From: Chlorops oryzae
Lineage: Eukaryota; Arthropoda; Insecta; Diptera; Chloropidae
DNA: 64,000 bases
Direction of reading: 5' to 3'
NCBI GenBank assembly: GCA_020466095.1
Contig: CM035806.1
Location: 128,368,856 to 128,432,855, forward strand
This document shows, piece after piece, positions 46,847 through 57,339 of this stretch. The notes below the pieces were generated by a model. That model did not search any database, was not told where the DNA came from, and saw nothing but the letters and a program-made list of their open reading frames with translations. Both the position numbers and the translations under genes were made by a program. Positions within the stretch are counted from its first letter, which is position 1. Every line of letters starts with the position of its first letter.

Positions 46847-46883
46847 AACTGAACTCAGCGAATCTAAAGCGCTCATATTTAAA
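46847..46883 (-). promoter_or_regulatory. TATA box and initiator of the SVWC gene
   Basis: On the minus strand TTTAAATA (46883-46876) lies 33 bp upstream of the A in TCAGTT (46852-46847), the arthropod initiator. This predicts transcription from about 46850 and a 267-nt leader with a repeated GCAAA segment. Spacing is canonical; expression is not shown. Confidence 0.65.
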
Positions 46884-47135
46884 TGCCTTAAAAGGCGAAA
46901 AACGCTCTGACGATAAAACATGATTATGAACATGATAATCAACACAATGGCGTCGCTGGTCTTTGGTCGTTGATGACGGCGGCGGCGACGACGACAATGA
47001 TTGTTGCAAAAAACAAAAATCAAGTCGCGACTTGAACAATATATTTAAGAAAGATAAAAAAATTTAAAAAAAACGAAAAATATTAATGGCTTAAAAACGG
47101 AGAAACCAAAAAAAAGCCAACAAAAAGTACCATTC
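46884..47135. other. Upstream spacer of the SVWC gene
   Basis: Contains a GGCGGCGGCGACGACGAC-like stretch at 46977-46995. No gene seen. Confidence 0.35.
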
Positions 47136-47752
47136 AAACGAGTAAGGGTGTTATAGTAAAGCGGGCTTGACAATACAAACCCCGCAACAAACAAACGGTA
47201 AGCTATATACATACATATCTTTGAATATTCTTTTTAAAAAGTCCCAAAGACCACGACTGTCAATGCAAAGTTATCGTGAATTTTTCAAGACCATAAGGGT
47301 CCTAACATGCCGGCTTTCGTTCGATTAACTTTTCTAATACGAGTAAATGCTACGGTAAATGCCTTAAAATATATTCATAAATAAAATTTCATCCAAATAT
47401 TTCAAAACAATCGAATTTTAGAGCTATTTTTATGATATGCATAACATACCCAAGTACCTAGAGCCGTACCTAGAACCCTTAAAACTGGTCCAAACTGGTC
47501 CGAACTGGTCCATTGTCGAAATTGTTCTTACTCATGTTCCACAAACACGCACATCGAATTTCGCCAAGAAAGCTCAACTCCTTTGACAAAGAAAACTCTA
47601 TACAACACACATAGGCAGACAGATCGAATCTCCTCATGGCGCTGATCATTTCCATACATATGTATTTTTTATGGTCTATCTGGACTGGTTCTGGGTGTTA
47701 CACACAACCGCACAAACGCAATATACCCACGACACAGAGTGTGTCGGGTATA
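47136..47752 (+). repeat. Dispersed hairpin-ended repeat, copy 2
   Basis: It begins AAACGAGTAAGGGTGTTATA and ends in a hairpin, TATACCCACGACACAG then AGTGTGTCGGGTATA. It lacks most of the GACAGACGGACATGG core (a short ATAGGCAGACAGATCGAATC remains). Same subfamily as copies 5 and 6. Confidence 0.75.
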
Positions 47753-48016
47753 AAATGCATATAAGGGCCAAAATTCTTCTTAACCAAAACTTCATATTAT
47801 TTCCTCGCTAACTAAAGTAACATTGTTGTCTTTTTTAGCAACGCAGTGCATAATATAGCTGTCTCCGGGCTTGAGTTCAATCGCCTAGGACGCTATATTT
47901 CAAAATAGGGTTATTTTTTTATTATCTGTCGGAAAAGCGACAGAAGTTATAAGCAAAGGAACAACAGTTCCATAACTACAAAACGAAAGTTTACAAATGT
48001 CGACGTCAGATAATTT
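47753..48016. other. Short spacer
   Basis: No gene or repeat recognised. Confidence 0.3.
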
Positions 48017-48149
48017 TTGATGTTAATTCGTCAGGCACTGGGGAAAAACATCCGCTTTTCACATATTCATTCATAAATAACAATATTTTCAACTAATCCG
48101 GGCAAACCGGGTGTTTTCCCCCAGTAGGTACATGACGAATTAACATCAA
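48017..48149. mobile_element. Foldback element, TTGATGTTAATTCGTCA termini
   Basis: Perfect 17-bp inverted ends (TTGATGTTAATTCGTCA) with further pairing inside (CTGGGGAAAAACA / TGTTTTCCCCCAG) make a 133-bp hairpin. No ORF. Confidence 0.8.
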
Positions 48150-49638
48150 GATGGAAAATGAAAAATGTAGCTTCCCCCAGGCTTTGGTGTTCAAGCTTCT
48201 TCCCAAATCCGGGAAATCAAGATCGAACACGATCAAATAACCATTATGGATCGTTTTTTAATACCTAACCACCCGTTCCTCTCTATAAAATGTATAATAT
48301 ATCTGTAAAAGTGAAAGAAAAAAGACACACGATTGCCGAAAGCCGCTATGCTATGGAAATGATCGATTATCCGAACAATTCTACATACCTATGCCAATAT
48401 TTCTTAAGGCCACAAGAATTTTGTTCTTTTATGGCAAATTTATTAGTTTTTACTTCCCAACGCATACGAAGATAATTCCCTTACGAGGATAAACTTTCGC
48501 CAGTCTCCTTGAATGTCTGATATCCCGATGAGGATAAGCGTTTATTTTTCTAGATGCACACATGTGCACCGTGGTGGTGCCCCCTCCGCGCTCCTTTTTC
48601 AGGCTCAGGATTAAAAATGGTTCTCTATTATACTTTCTACTGCACAGCTACATATCAACTAATTTAGCGGGAATATTGGTGAACACAACAGTCCCGGCAT
48701 ATGATTGCCATGGTTGGCTGATTACAGCAGCCCGGTTTGAACTTAAAGCTGTTATTTTTATTTTTTTTGTTATCTCGCTAAGAAATGTTTTCGTCTAAAT
48801 ATGCTGTTTATGTAAATATGGTATGTTGATGTATACCTACTCTGTAAAATACGTAGCTGTTTGTTTTTTCTTCTGTTTTTGCAGCCTTCGAATGCGTATG
48901 CGTCATTCAATCATTTAAAGTGACAACCACCGATGAAATTAAAAATATGATCATTTCACCAAATTCTTTCGTTTTTCTTTTTCATTTTCTCTTCTTTTCT
49001 TGTATATTTCTTCGCGGATGGATTCGGTTGGCGACTTTTGGATGTTGCTTTTGGAAGCTGATGTGTGTTTCGCCTTCAATGGGTCGGCGAAGATGTTGGA
49101 CGATTTGGTGATGTACTTGGGGCTATTGCCACTGATGCTTTGCACGGACAGTACTTGTGTTCACGGCGCGCCGCGGCTTTGTGGGTTTTAAATTGTATTT
49201 TTCAAGAAAGTGGTGTACAATGTGGGCCCATGAAGACTGAGCAGGAAAAAATAAAAACTGTTTTTCGCATGTGAATATCGCACGTCTTCAAATATTTCAA
49301 TAAAGATGTTTCGAATATGTCCCACCCTAGTCCATTTTTGAAACTTAAAGTGCTTGTCCACATTCAACAAAATTATCTTCAACATTTTTATATTTCCAGC
49401 GGCAATATTGTTTTCCATCATTTTTGTCGTCAACATTTTTCTGTTGCCGAGCAGCATTTTTTTTTTTTCGTTGCCGTAAATGTTGTCGAAAATTGTTGCC
49501 GAAGTGCCTACACCAGAACGACAGAAACATGTCGATGTCAACAAGTAGAAAACATTTTAAAGCTTAAAATTTATCAGCGTCAACCGTCAAATTTATAGGT
49601 GCGTGAAGCTGCACCCCCCTTTGCGTGAAATAAAAAAA
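48150..49638. other. Unassigned stretch
   Basis: No convincing gene. A minus-strand open frame at 49145-48951 (Ser/Lys-rich) has no motif. ATTGTTGCCG / CGGCAACAA-like words occur at 49400-49500. Confidence 0.35.
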
Positions 49639-49828
49639 AAACAAGTAAGGAAGTTTACATCGGCAAAGCCGATTGCACACATACCTTTTCCTCAGCCTGA
49701 AATATGTTAAAACATTACCTTAACGAAAATTCCTGCCGTTTTCGTTGTTCTAGCTTGGATATCTATTTATAACTTATCTGTTCTTCGATTTAGCTTCTAA
49801 AACTCGAGATTATTATTAAGCACAAAAT

Positions 49829-50130
49829 TTTCGCGAATGGTGGTCATGGTCAAATTGTAACCGTTAGAGGACATTATGTCTAGCTGCGAAATACTCAATT
49901 CAAAATAGTGAAAATCAAATTTTCGTGAATTTCGCGGATGGTGGTCATGGTCAAATTTTAACCGTTAGAGGACATTTTGTTTAGCTGCGAAATACTCAAT
50001 TCAAAATAGTGAAAATCAAATTTTTGCGAATTTCGCGAATGGTGGTCATGGTCAAAATTTAACCATAAGTGACGACTTTATTTGGCGGCAAAATACACAA
50101 CCAGACGAAGCAAAAAAAAAAATTATTTTT
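49829..50130 (+). repeat. Tandem repeat, 3 x 101 bp
   Basis: TGGTCATGGTCAAA recurs at 49841, 49942 and 50043, exactly 101 bp apart. Each unit has TAACCGTTAGAGGACATT (worn in unit 3), AGCTGCGAAATACTCAATTC and a TTCGCGAAT end. Confidence 0.9.
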
Positions 50131-50480
50131 GTATTCAGATATGAGAATAAGAGAAAGAGTGTTTTTTTCTAATGTGTAGGATGACGACCATAAATATAGC
50201 GATGTCGCAATTTTTTTCAGCGAAAGCTTAAGTCTACATAGTAGCTATACACACACCAAATTTCAATAAGCTGGGATGTATAGTAAAAAAGTTATCCACG
50301 AAAAACGTTAAAAATCGTGATTTTTGAAACTTCTGAACCACTTCCCACGACCCAAGAAGGGATTACGAAAAAAATTTGTATGCAGTTTTTCGGACATTTA
50401 CCTGGTTCAAGTCCATGCCAAATTTCAATATGATATCTTTCATGGCTTAGGAGTAAATTACGAAAAACTAAAGTGTGACC

Positions 50481-50481
<1 letters not shown>

Positions 50482-50527
<46 letters not shown>
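50482..50527 (+). repeat. (GACA)n microsatellite
   Basis: About eleven GACA units, at the place where other family members have ACGGACGGACAGACGG. Confidence 0.95.
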
Positions 50528-50528
<1 letters not shown>

Positions 50529-50682
50529 TGGCTAGATCGACTCCTCTTGTCACCCTGATCAAGAATATATATATATGTCTATATCTATCGCGACTCCTTT
50601 GGCATGTTACATACTCCGAGCCAAACTTAATATACCCTTTCCTTCGGAAAAGGTATAAATATGTGGGAAATATTTGCTTTTT

Positions 50683-50788
50683 TATACCTTTTCCGAAGGA
50701 AAGGGTATATTAAGTTTGGCTCGGAGTATGTAACATGCCAAAGGAGTCGTGATAGATATAGACAATATATATATTCTTGATCAGGGTG
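50683..50788 (-). repeat. Dispersed hairpin-ended repeat, copy 4, cut by assembly gap
   Basis: An inverted copy of the last ~105 bp of copy 3, beginning TATACCTTTTCCGAAGG and reaching TCTTGATCAGGGTG at the gap. Copies 3 and 4 are tail to tail, 25 bp apart. Confidence 0.85.
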
Positions 50789-50888
50789 NNNNNNNNNNNN
50801 NNNNNNNNNNNNNNNNNNNNNNNNNNNNNNNNNNNNNNNNNNNNNNNNNNNNNNNNNNNNNNNNNNNNNNNNNNNNNNNNNNNNNNNN
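50789..50888. other. Assembly gap (100 N)
   Basis: Exactly 100 N, a conventional placeholder. The true length is unknown; the missing sequence presumably includes the rest of copy 4. Confidence 0.95.
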
Positions 50889-50926
50889 CATGGTCTTGGG
50901 TACCCACCACAGTCTTGGGTACCCAC

Positions 50927-51471
50927 CAGTGCTGCCAAAAAATTAGTGAGGGAATATACACAATTTGAACAATTTTCTTACAAGTTATACACAAGTAAAA
51001 AAATTATACACAGATTATACAAAACGGGTTTTAATAGCAAAATATTTAATTTTACAATAGTGTTACCTTATACATATATGTAAGTATTTGTTACGTTGCG
51101 GAATACACGCTTTAGATACACGCTTTATGCACGAGTCCATTTCCTAAATAAATATAACGGTATCCACGTCAACCAATCGCATCTGCCATAATCAAACCAA
51201 TATTCAGTTTTCAAAGAAGACAATTTATGGATGTAAGAAAAAAGTCGATAGAAGAATATATCGATATATGATTTCACAAAATATGTACAGAAATGGAGGA
51301 GTTTGTATGGTTCACGCAATTTTTGGTTGATATTTCATGTTTTCCAAAAATAAAGACAAAAGCAGACCAAATTATACAAAAAATGGTCTGAAAAATGTCT
51401 ATACACAAATTGAACAAAGCGTTAAAAAAAGATGCGCATTTCGTATAATTAAACACAAATCGGCATCACTG
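50927..51471. mobile_element. hAT MITE, CAGTG(C/A)TGCC termini
   Basis: CAGTGCTGCCA at the left and GGCATCACTG at the right bound 545 bp, flanked by GTACCCAC and GTATCCAC (7 of 8 identical). Subterminal TGTGTTTAATTATACGAAAT is shared with the element at 21932. No ORF. Confidence 0.85.
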
Positions 51472-51791
51472 GTATCCACCAAAATGAGAAATTTTAACTT
51501 ACGTACTCACCAAAAATTTTTATCTCTCTTTTTTTTTGCCTGTCGAGTAACCTAAAAGTTACATTTCCATTACCCTACCCCAGAGCCGGATTAAGGTTGC
51601 CGGGGGCCCGGGGGCCAGAGAATGGTGGTGGCCCCTCTGTTAATTGAAAGATAAAGGATGAAATTTCACACAATAGCAGAAAATGTGTTTGTAGAAAGGT
51701 TATGAATTATAAGAATGAAAATATTTTTCAACGTTCACATTTTGTTTATTTAACAGTTTTCATAAAATATTTTTTTTTATTCAGCGTCTTT

Positions 51792-52650
51792 TCAACCCAT
51801 ATAAACTATTCTCGATTTTATCCTAGCGAATTCTTCAATGAGAGTTTCAAACGATAATTTTTTTAATATGTCGCTTTCGATACTCAAAATCATCAAACTA
51901 GTCAGACGTTCCTGTCCCATGCTCGTCCGTAATCTGTTTTTGATAATTTTCATTTTCGAAAACGATTTTTCTCCACTGCAATTTGTCACCATCATGGACA
52001 AGTAAATGCGAAGTACTATCTCCGCATTAACAATGGTTGAGCGTAAATCGTTCTCGATGATTATACGGTAGAGAAATGTCTCAATTGATTCATCTTCAAG
52101 ATGTTTATACAACTCTGATAACTTGGAAAGTTGAAGCAATTCGAGAGATAGAGTTGATTCTAAATCCTCTGGATAGACTTCGATGAGATTTTTCGTTGCG
52201 GCATCCAACTCTTCAGGTGTTATTGTCGGGAGCTTACTCAAAAAACAAAATCTTTCATAAACAGCTTCATATGCTGCGATGCGTTGTGACAGCGACATAA
52301 GTGTGGAATCTAAATACAACTGTGAGAAAGGCTTCAGTGCGAAATTTATCTCTTGGTGACAGCTGCACCGAAATAGTTTTTCCATAGTCAAGTGGCTGCA
52401 GTCGAACATTTGGTTTCTTGATTCTTGAACTTGTATGAAATTGCTCATTTTTTGACAATCTTTTCCCTTCATTCTCGTAGACTTCAAAAGAATTTCTCTT
52501 TGATTCAACGAAAGATTTCAAAGACTTCAGCGATTTTACAGCACTGCTGAGTACGACCGTAGGACTTTGCAAATATTTGCTTGTGGCATTGAATCTTTCA
52601 AGGATATCGTGCCAAACGCATGTGTAAATAGCAGTTTCGAGACGACCCAT
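51792..52650 (-). pseudogene. hAT transposase, C-terminal half, frameshifted
   Basis: Two overlapping minus-strand frames: 52650-52267 with VWHDILERFNATSKYLQS (central region of ZMYM-type hAT transposases), and 52508-51792 (238 aa) ending with the hAT C-terminal dimerisation domain. Key words there are CSGEKSFSKMKIIKNRLRTS and RLTSLMILSIESDIL. The N-terminal zinc finger and first catalytic Asp are absent; a frameshift lies near 52400-52500. The transposase would cut and paste the element. This one cannot, but the ends are intact and could be used by an active relative. Confidence 0.85.
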
Positions 52651-53279
52651 GTATCGAAGAAGTCCGAGAGCTTCACTTTTGGCATTTTTCTCCGCTGTCC
52701 AACTTCAAAATCTGCTAGATCTAGCCGAAAATCTGCTGATCAGGCATCACTGCTTTTTATAATGATCCTTCAGACTTATTTCGTTATACTTGTTTCCACC
52801 ACATACATATGGCAATTTCACCACATAGAATACTTATGGCCTTATTGGAATTTTTCAAATATAGAAATATTGGAAGTAATAAAGAACTTATGAAGAGTTG
52901 AAAATTGCTTCGACGTATTGTCTCAGTAAGGGCGAAAGAGTTAAAATAAATCGTCATAAAATCACTTACTCCGCAACACAAATCCGCTGCTCCACGAAAA
53001 AGCGGTCAAGTGCGAGTCTGAGTAGGGCGAATATTATAAAATAAAATTTACTATGTAGCATATTTTCACTAAACGACAGATTGATTGTTAGCAAAATAAC
53101 GTTTTGTGATTGATAAAAGGGTTTTTCAATTCTTAAGTCCACTGAATAACCGTACAACCAATTGAAAATTTTAAGAGAGTAGTTCCTGAATATCTTGAAA
53201 ACTATAATAAATAAAAAAAATTAATTTGATCACTGCTGGTGGGGGCCCCCACGTGGTGGAGGCCCGGTGCCACTGGCCC

Positions 53280-53308
53280 CTCCCCCCACCCCCCCCCCCC
53301 CCCCCCCC
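53280..53308. repeat. Poly-C run at hAT end
   Basis: Near-uninterrupted C over about 29 bases; its length in the assembly is unreliable. Confidence 0.8.
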
Positions 53309-53330
53309 ATAATCCGGCCCTGCCCTACCC

Positions 53331-55320
53331 TTCAGTTCGACACACCCATGATACACTAGTGAGTTCACTGGTTACCAGTAACCACACCACCGGTTACCGA
53401 CCACATTACTGGCAATTCATGGCACTCATGAATTTAATACGGCCATCTCATTGGCGGTAATGATTTCCTTCCTCTTTACATTACCTTTCACAAGTTCATT
53501 CGTGGGTTACTCATCAAATCGATGCAATGGCTACAACTCACCAAAAGGAGTCTTTCTGCTTTTTATGAAAAAAACATTTTTTTTCGCATTGTTTCGTTTA
53601 TTTTCTCTTTTTGGTATGCTTTTTTTCTTCCTTTTTAAAACTTCTACTTTTCTTAATTCTTTTTTTAATTTTCTCGCCTCGGTTGAACATCGAACCGCTG
53701 ATCTCTGGGCTGCCAAGTCAGCGTCTTTACCAAAATAAATAATACAAAAATTAAAATATTTAGGAAAAAATACATACTTACAAAAGAAACAACATTTCTA
53801 TTTACAAATTAACTATTAAAGAAATAACTGAAAATGTCAACATAAAAAACCTTGAAAAAAAATCCGAACCAGGGATCGAACCCCGACCCACGCGGTTGCT
53901 GAGCGAGAGTCTTAAGTCACTACAAAATAAGGCAAACGAATTGAATTTTCATTACCTTCTTTCATTACCCATGAATTCATTAATGAAAAAAGACTAATTG
54001 TGATTGTTCGTACTGAGGGGTAGTAATATAAAAAGCCCACTTTGGCTACCGCTGTTTTGTAGCATTCTCTAAAATATCGAAAACTATGCAATAACAACGG
54101 GAGAGTGAGTGAGAGAGAGAAAGAAAAAAAAATTAGAAAGAGAAAAAGGATCGTACGTTCGAGCCCGTCGTAGCGTTTTTGTTGTTTCAAATTTTATTCA
54201 ATGACTTTCTATCTTTTAATGCCAATATTGCTGATATTTTTAACCCTTTGATGCCCGAATTTCAATCTGCTGTGTGCTGTGTTACTATATTTTTTGACTT
54301 GGATAGAAAGATGATTTTGGGTCCACGCGAAGTTTTAACCTGTTTCGATCAATAATATGGGTGTTGAAATAAGTTTTCTCCAAACTGAAACAGTCCAAGA
54401 ATTTTTTGAACAGCCAATGAAATTTAAAAACAAAATTCTTTGACCACATATTTTGTTATATTTGCACTTCAAATCTGCAAAAATTTCTAGAAATCACATT
54501 TATTTTTACTCAAAAGGTCCAAATTTCTTATTAACTATATACTATTACTATATAAAGTCATTACCTCTTCTAAAAACCCAAATTTGAACTTCCTTTTTAC
54601 ATGGTCACACTCTATTGCTAATAACTTGGATAAAAATGAATTTCCTCTAAAAAAAAATGGTAAGGCATTCTTTTCTTTAACCAATAATCTACCAAACTCC
54701 ATTGAAATCAAAAAAGTATTCTTTATATTGTTACATAGTCGTAACTCCAGAAAGAGAGAGGATAACGTTCGATTGTTCCCTATAGGTTACATCGGGCATC
54801 AAAGGGATGATTATTTATCATCGATCTATGTAATGAAATGTTGTAAGAAAAATAAAAGATTCTGGTTTCACAAAATACCTTTTTTCAGCGATGTAGTCGC
54901 ATTGATGCTGTTGTGAGTCACAACCGCACAAACATTCCCTATCCCAACTTTCTGTTCTTCTCTTCATGAATGAATGCATAACTACAATCGCTATGCAAAA
55001 GACCTCAGCCGCGATCACCAAAGCCAGAAGGCAAGTGATTGAAACATGAAACCGACATTTGGGCGACGACAATATTGAACACAAATAAACAAGTCAACGA
55101 AAGCTAAGAGGTTTTGGAACGACGAAAACGATAGACACAGACGGGCAAATGACATGAGGGAGGGCACGAGCTTGCAGATCATAAAGTGATGCAGCGACTG
55201 GGGAAGCTATGTGCAGAGGATTGTACGTGCTCAAAACGGTTCTGGGGCAAGAACGACGATAGTATAAGTATCAGTGAGTAGAATTGCAATAGGACAACAA
55301 CAACGGGACAATATAAGCGA
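53331..55320. other. Unassigned stretch with two tRNA-like segments
   Basis: On the minus strand, 53735-53670 reads TGGTAAAGACGCTGACTTGG then AGCGGTTCGATGTTCAACC. 53930-53862 reads TAGTGACTTAAGACTC then GGGGTTCGATCCCTGG followed by a T-run. Both look like Pol III A and B boxes about 40 bp apart, but neither folds into a proper tRNA. No protein gene recognised elsewhere (54240-55320). Confidence 0.4.
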
Positions 55321-55737
55321 TGTAAGCACTACTGCATTGAAAGCTATTTAAGGGGGAATTTGGGAAAATAAACAGAGATCACGGATCATGGTAAATGCAG
55401 GATCAGCACTATTTCCCTATAAAAACGGAGCATCGTCCACTGGACGGGCAGACTGGTTTTGATGTCTCAACTCTAACGTGCGTACCCACCCAGAGGCCAC
55501 GGCGACTAGAGAGTAAATTTCAAAGTGTAATTTTGTGCTAGACAAAGGATTTTGTTCAATAAAAATAAGGGATAAACTTTAATCCTTTGCTTATTCATTT
55601 TTATAAAAGGATACTATAGGGACTATTATACGCTCGACACTGTCTGAGCGCTTGGTACCCCGTATCTCGGCAATAGGAATATAGGTGCGATTATTCGCTC
55701 GACTCCGTCTGAGCGCGTTGCACCCTATATCCTAACA
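55321..55737 (+). repeat. LTR of a Ty3/gypsy-type element (boundaries tentative)
   Basis: It begins TGTAAGCACTAC and ends CCTAACA just before a primer-binding site. It holds a TATA box (CTATAAAAACGG at about 55420) and AATAAA (55558), in order. A ~55-bp segment with CGCTCGAC(A/T)C(T/C)GTCTGAGCGC is present twice (55630 and 55695). Only one LTR is visible in the window. Confidence 0.6.
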
Positions 55738-55742
55738 TTAAT

Positions 55743-55760
55743 TGGCGCAGCCGGTAGGAT
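55743..55760 (+). other. Primer-binding site, tRNA-Ser type
   Basis: TGGCGCAGCCGGTAGGAT directly after the LTR resembles the tRNA-Ser-type primer-binding site of 17.6/297-like insect elements, with small differences. It sets the LTR orientation as plus. Confidence 0.7.
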
Positions 55761-55977
55761 ACAACAAATCACAGTCTTTAATTGTTGCTCACTCAATTCT
55801 AAATGTCAATTTATTTTATTCTCCGCCTAGATCTGGGATGCCGCTCTGAATGTTTCGGCATTCCTGAATGATTTTTTCGGATGGCCGGCGCTTTCACCTA
55901 AGATTCGGAACAGGCGGATATGGCAGAGGTGCCATCCCAGATGTATCCCCGGCCGGAGATGTCGCACATTTGCTATT

Positions 55978-56388
55978 ATGTGTCGCAATTATCATCTTGT
56001 CAATAAACCTCCTACGGATGACCATTTGCCGTACTATCTCGGAGACTTCTATTACTTCCCAGGTGTCCGCGACGCCTTACACGAGGTGCTCGCCAGTGTC
56101 ATGGAGATAGCTCCGAGGGAGGAGTTTCAGCGTCGTTGGGGCATCGTTTGCGACTCCCGGCATGCTCATAGGCTGGAAACTTTGCAGGAAAATGCAAAGC
56201 CATACAATGAGAAGCTGACTTTTCGCATGAACGGCAATCTTCGGGCGTTTGAGGCTCTTGCTCCATGCATTTTCAGGATGCCGTGCCTGCCACCAGATCA
56301 GAGAGCGACCTTGATGAATTTGGGCCCAATCACGTACTGTGGTTTTAATATAATTTTTTTTTTTCTCTCTTTGAATGATTATGCATAG
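55978..56388 (+). CDS. Unidentified ORF after the primer-binding site (gag position)
   Basis: 136 codons open on the plus strand (CRNYHLVNKPPTDDHLPYYL, then HEVLASVMEIAPREEFQRRW). The position after LTR and primer-binding site is that of gag, but I recognise no capsid or zinc-knuckle motif. An overlapping frame at 55868-56110 suggests a frameshift. The sequence switches to the minus-strand phosphatase region beyond 56400. Confidence 0.35.
   Translation: MCRNYHLVNKPPTDDHLPYYLGDFYYFPGVRDALHEVLASVMEIAPREEFQRRWGIVCDSRHAHRLETLQENAKPYNEKLTFRMNGNLRAFEALAPCIFRMPCLPPDQRATLMNLGPITYCGFNIIFFFLSLNDYA
56354..56372 (-). other. Possible polypurine tract of the minus-strand element
   Basis: On the minus strand, AAAGAGAGAAAAAAAAAAA lies about 150 bp beyond the phosphatase stop. 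This is where a polypurine tract primes plus-strand synthesis in LTR elements. No matching LTR start is certain after it. Confidence 0.4.
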
Positions 56389-56520
56389 TGAGCTCGATAA
56401 GATTTTATCTTTGAATTTGACTTGTTAAAAATTAAATTAAATATTTCAAATTCAATCAAAAATATTTCCATCTCGGCATTTCCGAGATTATGACAAAGGG
56501 TTTGTATCAAACTGAATGTT

Positions 56521-57339
56521 TTAATTGTTAGGTTGAATATTTGTTTGCAACCACAGTGGTTGATGCAGGAAAAGATATTGCTGCCGGCAGTTTATTGCAT
56601 GCGCTCGCTGCGAGCGAATTTCAAGTATGATTTCAGGAATATCACACTTCAGCCCTGTATTTAATGTGTTTATTGCTATGTCCAGCGCAATGAGTGTGCC
56701 TGTGCGGCCAACACCAGCACTGCAGTGAATGATGACTTTTGAATGTTTATTTGTCTTTTCCGAGATTTGTTGGTTCCGCTTGACCGCGAACCAAAATTTA
56801 AGAAGAGAATAAGGGCTTGGTGAACCATTACCAGGCCAGCTCGTAAAATGCCAATGCCAAATTATTCTTGATTCCTTCGTTTTATTATTTATTAATTCTA
56901 CTCTGGATTGTGTACTATTTCTCTTCACAATCTTGTTCAAAGTTGTAACCATGAAATCGTCTGTTCTAACTATTTCGTTTATCTGCCACCCCCAATACGG
57001 ATGACATTTCACCTTTCCATTTTCGATGAGCCTCATAAGCATGACTATATATATAAAGCAATTTTGGTCCCATACCATGCACCAGAAATCATTGATTGTG
57101 TCTTTAAGCGGCCCTTGTGCGGCGATATATTCCTTCTTTTTTCGAAACCCATCCACGAAATTTGCATGAATGTAATTTGACGGTGAATGAAGCCTCACTC
57201 GATTCCGCTCCAAACATGGAATGTCATAGTATCGGTTTTTCGATTGGTGTTCAAGGCTCACATCGATTTTTCGCTTGACCAGTTGTTGGTTTAATATATT
57301 ATATTCTTCAGTTAGTTGCTTAATATATGCTGTGTGTAA
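56521..57339 (-). CDS. Protein tyrosine phosphatase domain, intronless, in env position of a gypsy element
   Basis: The frame is open for 272 codons from the TGA that ends pol (57342-57340) to the TAA at 56523. A whole classical PTP domain is visible in order: the pTyr loop NRYYDIPCLERNRV, NYIHANFVDGF, YIAAQGPLKDTINDFWCMVW, KVKCHPYWGW, the WPD loop as HFTSWPGNGSP, the catalytic loop HCSAGVGRTGT (Cys nucleophile and Arg present), and the Q loop RQQYLFLHQPL. The general-acid Asp of WPD is Gly (GGT at 56832-56830), so catalysis should be very weak while phosphotyrosine binding remains. There is no in-frame Met before CMVW. Expression would therefore need splicing (TTACACACAG lies at the junction) or read-through from pol. 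Alternatives are a captured host PTP, a gene transferred from a bracovirus-like source (whose PTPs look similar), or a gypsy insertion beside a PTP retrocopy. Domain call is firm; origin is open. Confidence 0.85.
   Translation of the reverse strand, partial: LHTAYIKQLTEEYNILNQQLVKRKIDVSLEHQSKNRYYDIPCLERNRVRLHSPSNYIHANFVDGFRKKKEYIAAQGPLKDTINDFWCMVWDQNCFIYIVMLMRLIENGKVKCHPYWGWQINEIVRTDDFMVTTLNKIVKRNSTQSRVELINNKTKESRIIWHWHFTSWPGNGSPSPYSLLKFWFAVKRNQQISEKTNKHSKVIIHCSAGVGRTGTLIALDIAINTLNTGLKCDIPEIILEIRSQRAHAINCRQQYLFLHQPLWLQTNIQPNN

Larger units (their letters stand above)
49639..50657 (+). repeat. Dispersed hairpin-ended repeat, copy 3
   Basis: It starts AAACAAGTAAGG followed by a hairpin (ATCGGC-AAA-GCCGAT) and ends TATACCCTTTCCTTCGGAAAAGGTATA. 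Inside are a 3 x 101-bp tandem array, a (GACA)n run and ACATGGCTAGATCGACTCC. No ORF. Confidence 0.8.
51581..53322 (-). mobile_element. hAT transposon with decayed transposase, perfect 8-bp TSD
   Basis: CAGAGCCGGATTA at the left and TAATCCGGCCCTG at the right bound 1742 bp. CCCTACCC is duplicated exactly at 51573-51580 and 53323-53330. Both ends carry GGGGGCCC(C)-type G/C runs. The minus strand encodes part of a hAT transposase. Confidence 0.9.

Noticed and set aside
48951..49145. Minus-strand Ser/Lys-rich open frame as a possible host exon
   Set aside because: No motif, no convincing splice sites, and an overlapping frame of similar quality on the other strand.
50749..50994. Open frames across the N gap
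   Set aside because: They are artefacts of translating unknown bases.
53862..53930. A functional tRNA gene on the minus strand
   Set aside because: B-box and T-run are present, but T-arm and acceptor-stem pairing fail.
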